A DNA stretch of 64,000 nt from NCBI GenBank assembly GCA_040217795.1, contig JBEHWK010000001.1, positions 61,092-125,091 on the forward strand, read 5' to 3'. Positions 8,053 to 15,740 of the stretch are shown piece by piece. The notes beneath the pieces were generated by a model. That model was not told the DNA's origin. It made no database searches and saw nothing but the letters and a program-made list of their open reading frames with translations. Position numbers and translations under genes: made by a program. The stretch's first letter is position 1. Each line of letters starts with the position of its first letter. The DNA comes from Clostridium_T sp040217795 (GTDB lineage: Bacteria > Bacillota > Clostridia > Clostridiales > Clostridiaceae).

Positions 8053-8598
8053 TTATTTAGCGAAATATCTGTCCAATAATCCTTTGAATGCTTTTCCGTG
8101 TCTGGCTTCATCTTTGCACATTTCATGAACTGTGTCATGGATTGCATCTAAGTTTAATTGTTTAGCTAAAGTAGCTAAGTCTTTCTTTCCCTGGCAAGCG
8201 CCATGTTCAGCATCTACTCTTACCTGAAGGTTCTTCTTTGTATCTGCTCCTACAACTTCCCCTAATAACTCAGCAAACTTAGCAGCATGTTCTGCTTCTT
8301 CAAAAGCTATTCTTTTATATGCTTCAGCAATTTCTGGGAAACCTTCTCTGTCAGCTTGTCTAGACATTGCTAAGTACATACCAACTTCTGTACATTCTCC
8401 AGTAAAGTTTGCTCTTAATCCTTCAATTATTCTTTCATCAACACCTTGAGCTACCCCGATTACATGCTCATCAGCAAAACTTAAGTCTCCTGACTGTTCA
8501 ACAAACTTATCAGCTGGTGCTTTACAAATTGGGCACGCTGCTGGTGCTGCTTCTCCTTCATAAACATATCCACATACTGTACAAACAAATTTTTTCAT
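8053..8598 (-). CDS. Reverse rubrerythrin, copy 2
   Basis: The product has 181 residues, with Cys 6, 9, 22, 25 in the rubredoxin-like domain and the di-iron domain behind it, and is identical to copy 1 except for Ala21 and Asp37. The DNA is also nearly identical, including the ribosome binding site AGGAGGAATTGATT. The leader between promoter and start is different in the two copies, whereas the promoter core and operator are conserved. This suggests recent duplication or gene conversion with both copies under the same control. The role is peroxide and oxygen reduction, as for copy 1. A group IIC intron relic sits directly behind its terminator. Confidence 0.93.
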   Translation of the reverse strand: MKKFVCTVCGYVYEGEAAPAACPICKAPADKFVEQSGDLSFADEHVIGVAQGVDERIIEGLRANFTGECTEVGMYLAMSRQADREGFPEIAEAYKRIAFEEAEHAAKFAELLGEVVGADTKKNLQVRVDAEHGACQGKKDLATLAKQLNLDAIHDTVHEMCKDEARHGKAFKGLLDRYFAK

Positions 8599-8672
8599 AA
8601 TCAATTCCTCCTAAAAATGTCATTATTCATTATTTGAATTATATAAATCACTCGTTTCCTTCGACATGATTT

Positions 8673-8701
8673 ATTATATAATAATTATTATCTACTGTAA
8701 A
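8673..8701 (-). promoter_or_regulatory. Promoter with palindromic operator (PerR-like) for rubrerythrin 2
   Basis: -35 TTTACA and -10 TATAAT with a 17-base spacer lie on the minus strand. The spacer holds the perfect palindrome ATAATAATTATTAT (8678-8691). It corresponds base for base in position to the operator before copy 1, which supports a real regulatory role. Confidence 0.72.
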
Positions 8702-8731
8702 TAGTTTTTTCTAAAGTTTTTTTATTTCTTT

Positions 8732-9094
8732 TTATCTAATATCTTTTCCAAATGGCATAAGACTTAATTGAGCCAGTTTGAAAAATTGAATCCCAAAGGG
8801 AATTCCTATTATAGTTGCACACATAAAAATTCCTGCAATAAGGTTTCCAATTGCAAGCTCAAGCCCTCCAAAAATAAGCCAAAAAACATTGGCTATTAAG
8901 CTTATTCCTCCATTATCCACCATTACTATTTCTTTTCCGAAAGGCGCCAACTGAAGTGATGCAATCTTAAAGCACTGTACTCCAATTGGTATTCCCACTA
9001 TAGTCAGGCACCATAGTGCTCCGAAAAACAGCCATCCTAAGCTGCAGATTAATCCTCCGCAAATAATCCATATTATATTTCCTAAACAACCCAT
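8732..9094 (-). CDS. YccF-domain inner membrane protein
   Basis: The 120-residue protein consists of two similar halves, each with a hydrophobic hairpin and a TIVGIPIGVQCFKIASLQLAPFG-like motif (second copy TIIGIPFGIQFFKLAQLSLMPFG). This internal duplication is typical of the YccF (DUF307) family of small membrane proteins. The molecular function of the family is not established. It is a single gene on the minus strand, upstream of the second rubrerythrin gene but separated from it by that gene's own promoter. Confidence 0.88.
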   Translation of the reverse strand: MGCLGNIIWIICGGLICSLGWLFFGALWCLTIVGIPIGVQCFKIASLQLAPFGKEIVMVDNGGISLIANVFWLIFGGLELAIGNLIAGIFMCATIIGIPFGIQFFKLAQLSLMPFGKDIR

Positions 9095-9181
9095 ATCATC
9101 ATCCCCTTATATTTAATTATATATTCTTTTATTTTCCATGTATCTAAAAGATGTCAACTTTTTTCAGAATTTTATAAAAAT

Positions 9182-9197
9182 TTGTTAACCGTCCCCT
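9182..9197. repeat. 16-bp inverted repeat, right copy
   Basis: TTGTTAACCGTCCCCT is the exact reverse complement of 4945-4960. It lies just upstream of the leuS promoter. Confidence 0.6.
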
Positions 9198-9203
9198 CCC
9201 CAC

Positions 9204-9232
9204 TTGATTTAGTTTTTAAAATATCATATAAT
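9204..9232 (+). promoter_or_regulatory. Promoter of the leuS leader
   Basis: TTGATT and TATAAT are separated by 17 bases, placing the transcript start near 9239, shortly before stem I of the T-box leader. Confidence 0.7.
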
Positions 9233-9261
9233 TAAAGACAATGTTATAAAGTATTGCATTG

Positions 9262-9487
9262 ATTAGAAGCAGTAGTGTTGAGCTTCATTTTTAGAGAGCT
9301 GCCGGCAGGTGGAAGGCAGTAATGAGCAGGCATGAACTTGTCTATGAGCTTCTTTGTTAAAAGCAAAGACGCTGGCCCCGTTAAGGCCTTGAGTGAGAAT
9401 AATGAATTTTATTCTAAGTAAGAGTGGTACCGCGGAATTTACCTTTCGTCTCTTTAATTGTTATATTAAGAGATGGAAGGTTTTTAT
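9262..9487 (+). promoter_or_regulatory. T-box leader controlling leuS
   Basis: The T-box sequence AGAGTGGTACCGCGG is at 9421-9435. Stem I is closed by GAAGC (about 9266) and GCTTC (about 9348). Near its 3' side GAACTTG follows the AGTA/GAA loop motif; read as CTT or TTG, the specifier is leucine, which agrees with the downstream gene. The terminator stem ACCTTTCGTCTCTT / AAGAGATGGAAGGT followed by TTTTT is at 9441-9485. Uncharged leucine tRNA would be expected to favour the antiterminator and read-through into leuS. Confidence 0.93.
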
Positions 9488-9562
9488 ATTTTAATTCATC
9501 TCATTATTTAGCTTAATTTATTATAATCACAATTATAAATTCAATATTAAGGAGGAAATTAA

Positions 9563-12013
9563 ATGGGAAACTACGGAACTTCCATTGATAAAAAATGGCA
9601 GGAAAAATGGGAAGAGACACAATTATATAAATTTGATAACGAGAATTTAGATAAAAAACTTTATGTTTTAGAAATGTTTTCTTACCCATCAGGCAGCCAG
9701 CTCCATGCTGGGCACTGGTTTAACTATGGACCGGTAGATACCTGGGCAAGATTCAAGAAAATGAAAGGGTACAATGTATTCCAGCCAATGGGTTTTGATG
9801 CTTTCGGCCTTCCGGCTGAAAACTTTGCCATTAAAACAGGAATTCATCCTTATGATTCCACTGTGAAAAACATAGGAACAATGGAAAAACAGCTTAAGGC
9901 TATGGGCGCAATGTTCAACTGGGAAAGTGAAGTTGTTACATGTATGCCTGATTATTACAAATGGACTCAATGGTTATTCCTGAAATTGTATGAAAAAGGA
10001 TTGGCTTACAGAAAAAAAGCTCCTGTAAACTGGTGTCCTTCATGTAATACAGTTCTTGCAAATGAGCAGGTTGTTGATGGCGCATGTGAAAGATGTTCAA
10101 CTGAAGTTACAAAGAAAGACCTTACTCAATGGTTCTTAAAGATCACTGACTATGCTGATGAACTGTTGGAGAAATTAGACACTCTTGACTGGCCAGAAAA
10201 GACAGTTGCAATGCAAAAGCACTGGATAGGTAAATCTACAGGGGCACAGGTTACATTTAAACTTAAGGATTCAGAATTGAGCTTCGATGTGTTCACAACA
10301 AGAGTAGACACATTATATGGAGTTACTTACGTTGTTCTGGCTCCTGAAAATCCATTAGTGGATCAAATTACATCAGACGAACAAAAAGCTGCAGTTGAAG
10401 CATACAAGGAAGAAGCTAAGAAGCAGTCAGATATAGAAAGACAATCTATTTCAAGAGAAAAAACAGGGGTATTTACAGGTTCATATGCAATAAATCCTAT
10501 AAACGGAAGAACTGTTCCTGTTTGGGTTGGTGATTACGTATTGGCTACTTACGGTACTGGTGCTGTTATGGCTGTTCCTGCACATGATGAAAGAGATTTC
10601 ACTTTTGCACAGAAATTCGGACTTCCAATTGAAAGAGTAATCAATGCTAAGGATGGATCATCCCCAGAGCTTCCATACTGCGAATATGGTGCATTGACTA
10701 ATTCTGAAGAATTCGATGGACTGACAACTGAAGAAGCTAAAATCAAGCTTGTTGAAAAGCTGGCAAAAAACACCCTTGGTGAACAAAAGGTCAACTTCAG
10801 ATTAAGAGACTGGTTAGTTTCAAGACAAAGATACTGGGGAGCTCCGATTCCGATAGTATATTGTGAAAAGTGCGGAACTGTTCCTGTGCCAGAAAAGGAT
10901 CTTCCTGTAGAACTTCCATACGATGTTGAATTTGCACCAGATGGAAAATCTCCTCTTGCTAAAAGTGAGGCATTTATCAACACTACATGCCCATGCTGCG
11001 GAGGACCTGCTAAAAGAGAAGCTGATACACTTGATACTTTTGTATGTTCTTCATGGTATTATCTAAGATACCCTGATGCCCACAATTCAGATGATCCATT
11101 CAATCCTGAAGTAATCAACAAGATGCTTCCTGTTGATAAATATGTTGGTGGTCCTGAACATGCTTGTATGCATTTATTATATGCAAGATTCATAACTAAA
11201 GCTTTGAGAGATATGGGATACCTTAACTTTGATGAGCCGTTCCTAAGCTTGACCCACCAAGGGCTTATACTTGGACCTGACGGTTTGAAGATGAGTAAAT
11301 CAAAAGGAAATACAATATCTCCTGATGACTATATCTCTGAATATGGCGCAGATGTATTCAGAATGTACCTGATGTTCGGTTTTGCCTATACTGAAGGGGG
11401 CGCCTGGAGCGATGACGGAATCAAATCTGTTAACAGATTCGTTGAAAGAATAGACAGAGTTCTTGAAACTGCAAGAGAATTGATCAATAAAAATGAAACT
11501 TCCAAGACAACAATTGATAAGGCTGAAAAAGAGCTGAACTTCTGGAGACATAACACTATAAAATCAGTTACAGATGATACTGATAAACTTCAGTTCAATA
11601 CAGCCATTGCAAGAATGATGGAGTTTGTAAATGCTCTTTCAAAATACATCCAGGAACCTCAGATTAATGCTGCTTTCCTTAAGGAAGTTGCAGATGACTA
11701 CCTAAGATTGCTTGCTCCATTTGCTCCTCACTTCTCTGAAGAACAATGGAACCTTCTTGGAAACTCATACTCAATCTTCAATCAATCTTGGCCAGTATTT
11801 GATGCTAAAGCCTTGATTAAAGATGAAATTGAGATAGCAGTTCAGGTGAACGGAAAGATTAAAACTAAGATAAACATTCCTTCTAATTTAGGTGAAGAGG
11901 AAATAAAAGCTGCTGCTCTAGAAGATGAACAGATAAAAGCTGCCACAGAAGGCAAAAATATTGTCAAGGTTATTGTAATAAAGGGAAGACTTGTAAACAT
12001 AGTTGTTAAATAA
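9563..12013 (+). CDS. leuS: Leucyl-tRNA synthetase
   Basis: The 816-residue enzyme charges tRNA-Leu with leucine. The HIGH-type motif appears as HAGH (48-51) and KMSKS is at 576-580. Between them lie the editing domain and a zinc-type cysteine pair set (CEKCG and CPCCGG). The C-terminal part ends with the usual small domain (NGKIKTKI and IVKVIVIKGRLVNIVV). The start has AAGGAGG nine bases upstream. Length and domain order are normal for a bacterial LeuRS. Expression is controlled by the leucine T-box leader upstream, and a strong terminator follows. Confidence 0.98.
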   Translation: MGNYGTSIDKKWQEKWEETQLYKFDNENLDKKLYVLEMFSYPSGSQLHAGHWFNYGPVDTWARFKKMKGYNVFQPMGFDAFGLPAENFAIKTGIHPYDSTVKNIGTMEKQLKAMGAMFNWESEVVTCMPDYYKWTQWLFLKLYEKGLAYRKKAPVNWCPSCNTVLANEQVVDGACERCSTEVTKKDLTQWFLKITDYADELLEKLDTLDWPEKTVAMQKHWIGKSTGAQVTFKLKDSELSFDVFTTRVDTLYGVTYVVLAPENPLVDQITSDEQKAAVEAYKEEAKKQSDIERQSISREKTGVFTGSYAINPINGRTVPVWVGDYVLATYGTGAVMAVPAHDERDFTFAQKFGLPIERVINAKDGSSPELPYCEYGALTNSEEFDGLTTEEAKIKLVEKLAKNTLGEQKVNFRLRDWLVSRQRYWGAPIPIVYCEKCGTVPVPEKDLPVELPYDVEFAPDGKSPLAKSEAFINTTCPCCGGPAKREADTLDTFVCSSWYYLRYPDAHNSDDPFNPEVINKMLPVDKYVGGPEHACMHLLYARFITKALRDMGYLNFDEPFLSLTHQGLILGPDGLKMSKSKGNTISPDDYISEYGADVFRMYLMFGFAYTEGGAWSDDGIKSVNRFVERIDRVLETARELINKNETSKTTIDKAEKELNFWRHNTIKSVTDDTDKLQFNTAIARMMEFVNALSKYIQEPQINAAFLKEVADDYLRLLAPFAPHFSEEQWNLLGNSYSIFNQSWPVFDAKALIKDEIEIAVQVNGKIKTKINIPSNLGEEEIKAAALEDEQIKAATEGKNIVKVIVIKGRLVNIVVK

Positions 12014-12022
12014 AGATATGGA

Positions 12023-12058
12023 AATGGCTGTCGGACACATTGCGACAGCCATTTTTTA
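12023..12058 (+). terminator. leuS terminator
   Basis: Stem AATGGCTGTCG / CGACAGCCATT followed by TTTTT, ten bases after the leuS stop codon. Confidence 0.88.
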
Positions 12059-12088
12059 TTGTTTCATTTCTGAACATAAAATTATGAA

Positions 12089-12853
12089 TTATAAATTTTT
12101 GTGAAGCAGTTCAAGAGTCTTACGTAAATCCTCAACAGAAATTTGTCCTGGTGCAGAAACTTTTTTTGCAGCTCCAAAAGTTAACGCTGAGCCGAATAAT
12201 TCCCCTGCTATTCTGCTGATAACACCTTTTCCTGCCATTGACATAGTGATGAAAGGTCTGTCAGCATATTGTTCTTTTACAATACGTGTAGCATCAAGAA
12301 GAATCAATACATCTTCAACAGAATTAGGCATTACCGCTATTTTAGGAATATCTCCCCCTAATTCCTGAGCCTTGCATAAACGTGCTATTATTTCTTCCTT
12401 TGCAGGTGTTTTCCCGAAATCATGGTTGGAAATTATGACTGCTGTATTATTTGCATGTGCTGCAGCTATCAATTCCTTAACATCATCTTCTTCATTGAAT
12501 AATTCAACATCAATGATTTCTACAAGCCCTGTTTCAGCAGTTGCTTTGTTAAGATCAATGTAATATTCAGTGTTTACTTCTTTTTCTCCACCTTCCTTTT
12601 TACTTCTGAAGGTGAATATCAGTGGCTTGTCAGCAAGTATTGTTCTGATTTCTTTTAATGCTTCCTTAACCTTTTCTATATCAGTAACATGTTCAAAGAA
12701 ATCAACACGCCATTCAACAATATCAAAATCCAATGTTTTCAGATAACTTGCTTCTTCAACTAATTGAGAAAGAGTTTCTCCTACCATCGGAATGCAGATT
12801 TTTGGAATTCCTTCTCCTATTGTAATTCCTTTAACAGTAACTACCTTGCTCAT
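12089..12853 (-). CDS. aroD: Type I 3-dehydroquinate dehydratase
   Basis: The 254-residue enzyme catalyses the third step of the shikimate pathway. The type I Schiff-base chemistry is shown by the general base His144 (ISNHDFGKTP) and the imine-forming Lys171 (DIPKIAVMPNS), together with EWR near 47-49. Its ribosome binding site is GGGAGAGGATG. It is the last gene of a small minus-strand unit after a methyltransferase-like gene and a possible small ORF. No other shikimate genes are nearby. Confidence 0.95.
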   Translation of the reverse strand: MSKVVTVKGITIGEGIPKICIPMVGETLSQLVEEASYLKTLDFDIVEWRVDFFEHVTDIEKVKEALKEIRTILADKPLIFTFRSKKEGGEKEVNTEYYIDLNKATAETGLVEIIDVELFNEEDDVKELIAAAHANNTAVIISNHDFGKTPAKEEIIARLCKAQELGGDIPKIAVMPNSVEDVLILLDATRIVKEQYADRPFITMSMAGKGVISRIAGELFGSALTFGAAKKVSAPGQISVEDLRKTLELLHKNL

Positions 12854-12888
12854 TTAATTCATCCTCTCCCTTTTCAAAAAATAATCCC

Positions 12889-12962
12889 TATTATAGGGTT
12901 CCTTTACCGAAACTTAACTTATGCATGTTGAATTCATCTAGTGAGGTTTGAACCCTATAATA
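12889..12962. repeat. 74-bp element with perfect 13-bp terminal inverted repeats
   Basis: TATTATAGGGTTC (12889-12901) and GAACCCTATAATA (12950-12962) are exact inverted repeats. The 11-mer TATAGGGTTCC inside also occurs at 55546-55556 and, inverted, at about 53074-53084, always between genes. It may be a small dispersed element or an RNA hairpin. Confidence 0.6.
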
Positions 12963-12998
12963 AAAAGGAGCCTCCTCTTCTAATGATTTTTTAATCAT
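12891..12998 (-). CDS. Candidate 35-residue small ORF upstream of aroD
   Basis: I do not recognise this ORF. It runs from ATG 12998 to TAA 12891 and begins MIKKSLEEEAPFYYRVQ and ends KLSFGKGTL. GGGGGTG lies seven bases before the ATG, a good spacing. It fits neatly between the upstream gene (53 bases) and aroD (37 bases). Against it, the end of the ORF coincides with a dispersed inverted-repeat element, so the reading frame may be accidental. A translated read of a related element at 55.5 kb also gives a KL...GTL-like ending, which could reflect either a peptide family or simply DNA repeat identity. Confidence 0.35.
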   Translation of the reverse strand: MIKKSLEEEAPFYYRVQTSLDEFNMHKLSFGKGTL

Positions 12999-13051
12999 TT
13001 TGAGACACCCCCATTGAATTCTACATAATTAATAATTTATAATTTTTATTA

Positions 13052-13786
13052 TTATAGTACCTTATTGAAAGCATGAAGAACTTTCTTCACCTTTCTTTCA
13101 TTCATTGGTTTAAATCTGCTGAAATATGGTGTTTCTTCAAATTTATCATAAATGTCTCTTGTCATATCAAGCCATTCTTCCGGAAGACATATATGAATCA
13201 GATCCTCCATCCGGCAGCTTAAAAGAAACCTCTCCATTCCCCAGAATGAATATTCCCTGATTGCATGAATCTCGTTGAAGTTCACATAATCATCCACAAC
13301 CTCCATACCAAGAGAATAGTTATATATATCTACAAAGAAGAAATCAAATTCCTCCCCCTTTGCATTAAAAGCATCTGTATGTACGATATCGAGCTTCAGA
13401 TCTTTTGTAAAATTTCTTTTATAAAGTTCTATAACTTCCTTAGAATTCTCGTATACTATAACTTCTTTAACCTCAGGCTTTTTCAATATCTCCTGAACAA
13501 AGTATCCAAGGCCCAGTCCTGCAACTCCCACTCTTCCTCTTGCCCTTTCGATACTTTCATAACATCCTTCTATTTCTAAAGGATCTATTCTCATAATCAT
13601 TTCATCTTTATGTCTAAGCTCCACAATTGGCTCTTTTATTCTTTCTTCCAACTTAAAAAGATAATGTTCTACAGGTGAACTTATACCATCAATCTTATAT
13701 ATCTGAAAGTCTCCCATTGAATCCGCACTGATTTTAGAGCTATATTCCCTGATCCTGCTAATGTAATATTCTCTGTTAAATGGCAT
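13052..13786 (-). CDS. Class I SAM-dependent methyltransferase-like protein, unknown substrate
   Basis: The 244-residue protein has a Rossmann-type glycine loop VGVAGLGLGYFVQEIL (about 87-102), an acidic residue after the next strand (EVIVYENSKEV) and a later motif FDFFFVDIYN, the pattern of class I methyltransferase folds. I do not recognise a specific family, and whether it still binds SAM is unproven. The N-terminal 80 residues are a helical and beta extension. It is the first gene of a minus-strand unit with the candidate small ORF and aroD. Confidence 0.6.
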   Translation of the reverse strand: MPFNREYYISRIREYSSKISADSMGDFQIYKIDGISSPVEHYLFKLEERIKEPIVELRHKDEMIMRIDPLEIEGCYESIERARGRVGVAGLGLGYFVQEILKKPEVKEVIVYENSKEVIELYKRNFTKDLKLDIVHTDAFNAKGEEFDFFFVDIYNYSLGMEVVDDYVNFNEIHAIREYSFWGMERFLLSCRMEDLIHICLPEEWLDMTRDIYDKFEETPYFSRFKPMNERKVKKVLHAFNKVL

Positions 13787-13966
13787 ATCCCCACATCCTA
13801 ACGTTGCTGTATCATAAATTCTCGTTTTTATATTCTATATTATAACCCATTTATCCATGTATAAGAAATATATTTTTTTCACACCATATATTACACTTGA
13901 TGTTTTCAAAAAAATACAATATAATGAAAACAATAATTTTTATTAATTAAAAGTAGGTGAAATTAA

Positions 13967-14296
13967 ATGAACAAATTTATGTTAAGTGATGAGGCTTATA
14001 CTGAATTCAAAAACTTTCTTGCAGAAAACAACATAAGTGATTTCAGCATAAGAGTAAATCTTGCAGGCTATGGCTGCAGCGGCCCTGCCTTCAATATCAC
14101 TATTGAAGAGCCAAAAGAAACTGATACTGTTGAAGTAATCAAGGATATCACTTTCTTTGCAGATAATTCTTTAATCGAAGAATTCGGAGGATTCATGATC
14201 CTTTCAACTGAAGAAAATAATGGAATGGGGTTAAGCTTAAAACCAGTAATCGCACCAGAATCATCTGGCTGCTCTACTTGCTCAGGCTGCCACTAA
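13967..14296 (+). CDS. HesB/IscA-like protein with C-terminal cysteine cluster
   Basis: The 109-residue protein has the HesB-like fold pattern: LSDEAYTEFKNFL, then VNLAGYGCSGPAFNI, then DNSLIEEFGGFMI. The C-terminus ends with CSTCSGCH, three Cys close together that could bind iron or an Fe-S cluster. Short clostridial HesB-like proteins differ from IscA by the placing of the cysteines, so a true Fe-S scaffold function is not certain. It is a single plus-strand gene with an AGGTGA site before the ATG and a terminator behind. Confidence 0.8.
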   Translation: MNKFMLSDEAYTEFKNFLAENNISDFSIRVNLAGYGCSGPAFNITIEEPKETDTVEVIKDITFFADNSLIEEFGGFMILSTEENNGMGLSLKPVIAPESSGCSTCSGCH

Positions 14297-14318
14297 TAAA
14301 TTTATTTTTCAGCAATAA

Positions 14319-14343
14319 AACCACCCTCATGGGTGGTTCTTAT
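14319..14343. terminator. Terminator after the HesB-like gene
   Basis: Stem AACCACCC / GGGTGGTT with a four-base loop, followed by TCTTATTATTT. AAAA and TT tracts on both sides allow use by the converging VWA gene as well. Confidence 0.7.
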
Positions 14344-14385
14344 TATTTATAGTGATTTTTATCCCCTTATAAGGGTCCCCCTATA

Positions 14386-15723
14386 CTACCTTTGCCATTC
14401 ATTAAGCACTTCCTTAAGAGCCTCAAGTCCATAAGTTGTCTCATATTTCTCTCCGCGAACTCTCTGCAGCCTGGTTATGCTTCCATAAGGTTTCTCAAGG
14501 GATAATTCCTCTTCACCAGTCAGAACCCAGATTGTTTTGTAATTGACTGGTTTCACAGCCAGCTCTTTTTCACCGACCCCATCTGTAAAATATATCAAAA
14601 CGTAATTTCTTAAGTTATTCTCTTTTATATATTTAAATACCGAAGTAAAAGCTGTTGATCCCTTCTTATCCATTCTTGGCTTAATATCCTTTACTGAATT
14701 TAGCTGATACACCCTCCGTATTTCACTGTCGCACTCAATGACACGTATTTTCCCAAGCTTATTTCTGCATATATTCAGTATTTCTCTCATGATTGCCGTT
14801 ACTTCATTATCACTCATTGAAGCAGATATATCTATTGCAACAAGTATTTCAGGAATTGATTCAGGAAGCCTCCCCCTTAAATCCAATCTTTCGGGCTGTC
14901 TTCGGTCCTTTCTCGTAACAGTCTTCCTGTATCCGGCCCTGCTGCTGCTGATTAAACGCTTCAGGAGATTCTGCCATACTATCTCTCCTTTTTCGTCATA
15001 ACACAATATTATTTTTTCAATATCCCTTGGAGCCTTTCCTTTATATGCGCTCTTTGCTGTCCTCTTCTTTATATCTCTTAAATTATCCAGGGTAAGATCC
15101 TGATTGTTCCATGAATCATGAACCCTCTCCATATCTATTTCCTTTATGAAAGTATCCTGACTCTTTTTAACTGGACTGTTCTTCATCCTTATATTGATGA
15201 CCTCCTGAATTTTAACAGCATACTGTTCCATTGTCATATCCTCATCAAGTTCCAATCCGTACTCTATATCTACATTTCCAATCTTCTTTGCGAAAGGGGG
15301 AAGGTTCTTAATGTATTGGTTGACAGCTATATCCATTGCAATATTTATTGCTAAAGAAGAAACCTTATTTTCTAGCATCCTTTTTCGTTCATAATGGTTA
15401 AGCATTATATGGTAAACCTCATGCTTAATAAGTGCTCCCATTTCCTTCAGAGACAAATCAAGAATCAGGAATGGATTGAAATACATCTTATACCCCTGAG
15501 TTGTAGCTTCTGTGGATATTGGCCAGGTTATATTAAAACTTATATTTCTTTTAACCTGGATGATAAACTGGCCGAAAAAATTATCTTCCCCTGATAAAAG
15601 AAAAATATTAACATATTCAATCAAGTTCCAGAACTTCCTGATATATTCTTCAGTAAATTCTTTTGAGGATTCCATAAGGTAGCATTTTTTTAGGAGATTC
15701 TTGCGTTCTTCTTCAAAATTCAT
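14386..15723 (-). CDS. VWA-like metallopeptidase-type protein (DUF2201 family)
   Basis: The protein has a predicted metallopeptidase motif HEVYH (about 105-109 counted from the upstream ATG) in the N-terminal DUF2201 part and a C-terminal von Willebrand A-like domain with the metal site VAIDISASMSD near residue 300. GAGGGG abuts ATG 15735 and is 12 bases before ATG 15723, so the start is one of these two; I prefer 15723. It lies five bases after the MoxR-type ATPase gene, and such AAA/VWA pairs are known to act together as chaperone-like or metal-inserting machines. The substrate is unknown. Whether the HExxH site is active is also unknown. Confidence 0.85.
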   Translation of the reverse strand: MNFEEERKNLLKKCYLMESSKEFTEEYIRKFWNLIEYVNIFLLSGEDNFFGQFIIQVKRNISFNITWPISTEATTQGYKMYFNPFLILDLSLKEMGALIKHEVYHIMLNHYERKRMLENKVSSLAINIAMDIAVNQYIKNLPPFAKKIGNVDIEYGLELDEDMTMEQYAVKIQEVINIRMKNSPVKKSQDTFIKEIDMERVHDSWNNQDLTLDNLRDIKKRTAKSAYKGKAPRDIEKIILCYDEKGEIVWQNLLKRLISSSRAGYRKTVTRKDRRQPERLDLRGRLPESIPEILVAIDISASMSDNEVTAIMREILNICRNKLGKIRVIECDSEIRRVYQLNSVKDIKPRMDKKGSTAFTSVFKYIKENNLRNYVLIYFTDGVGEKELAVKPVNYKTIWVLTGEEELSLEKPYGSITRLQRVRGEKYETTYGLEALKEVLNEWQR

Positions 15724-15740
15724 AAAATTGACCATCCCCT

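Noticed and set aside
7815..8060. 81-residue plus-strand ORF
   Set aside because: It runs antisense through the group IIC intron relic and the rubrerythrin terminator and has no start signal.
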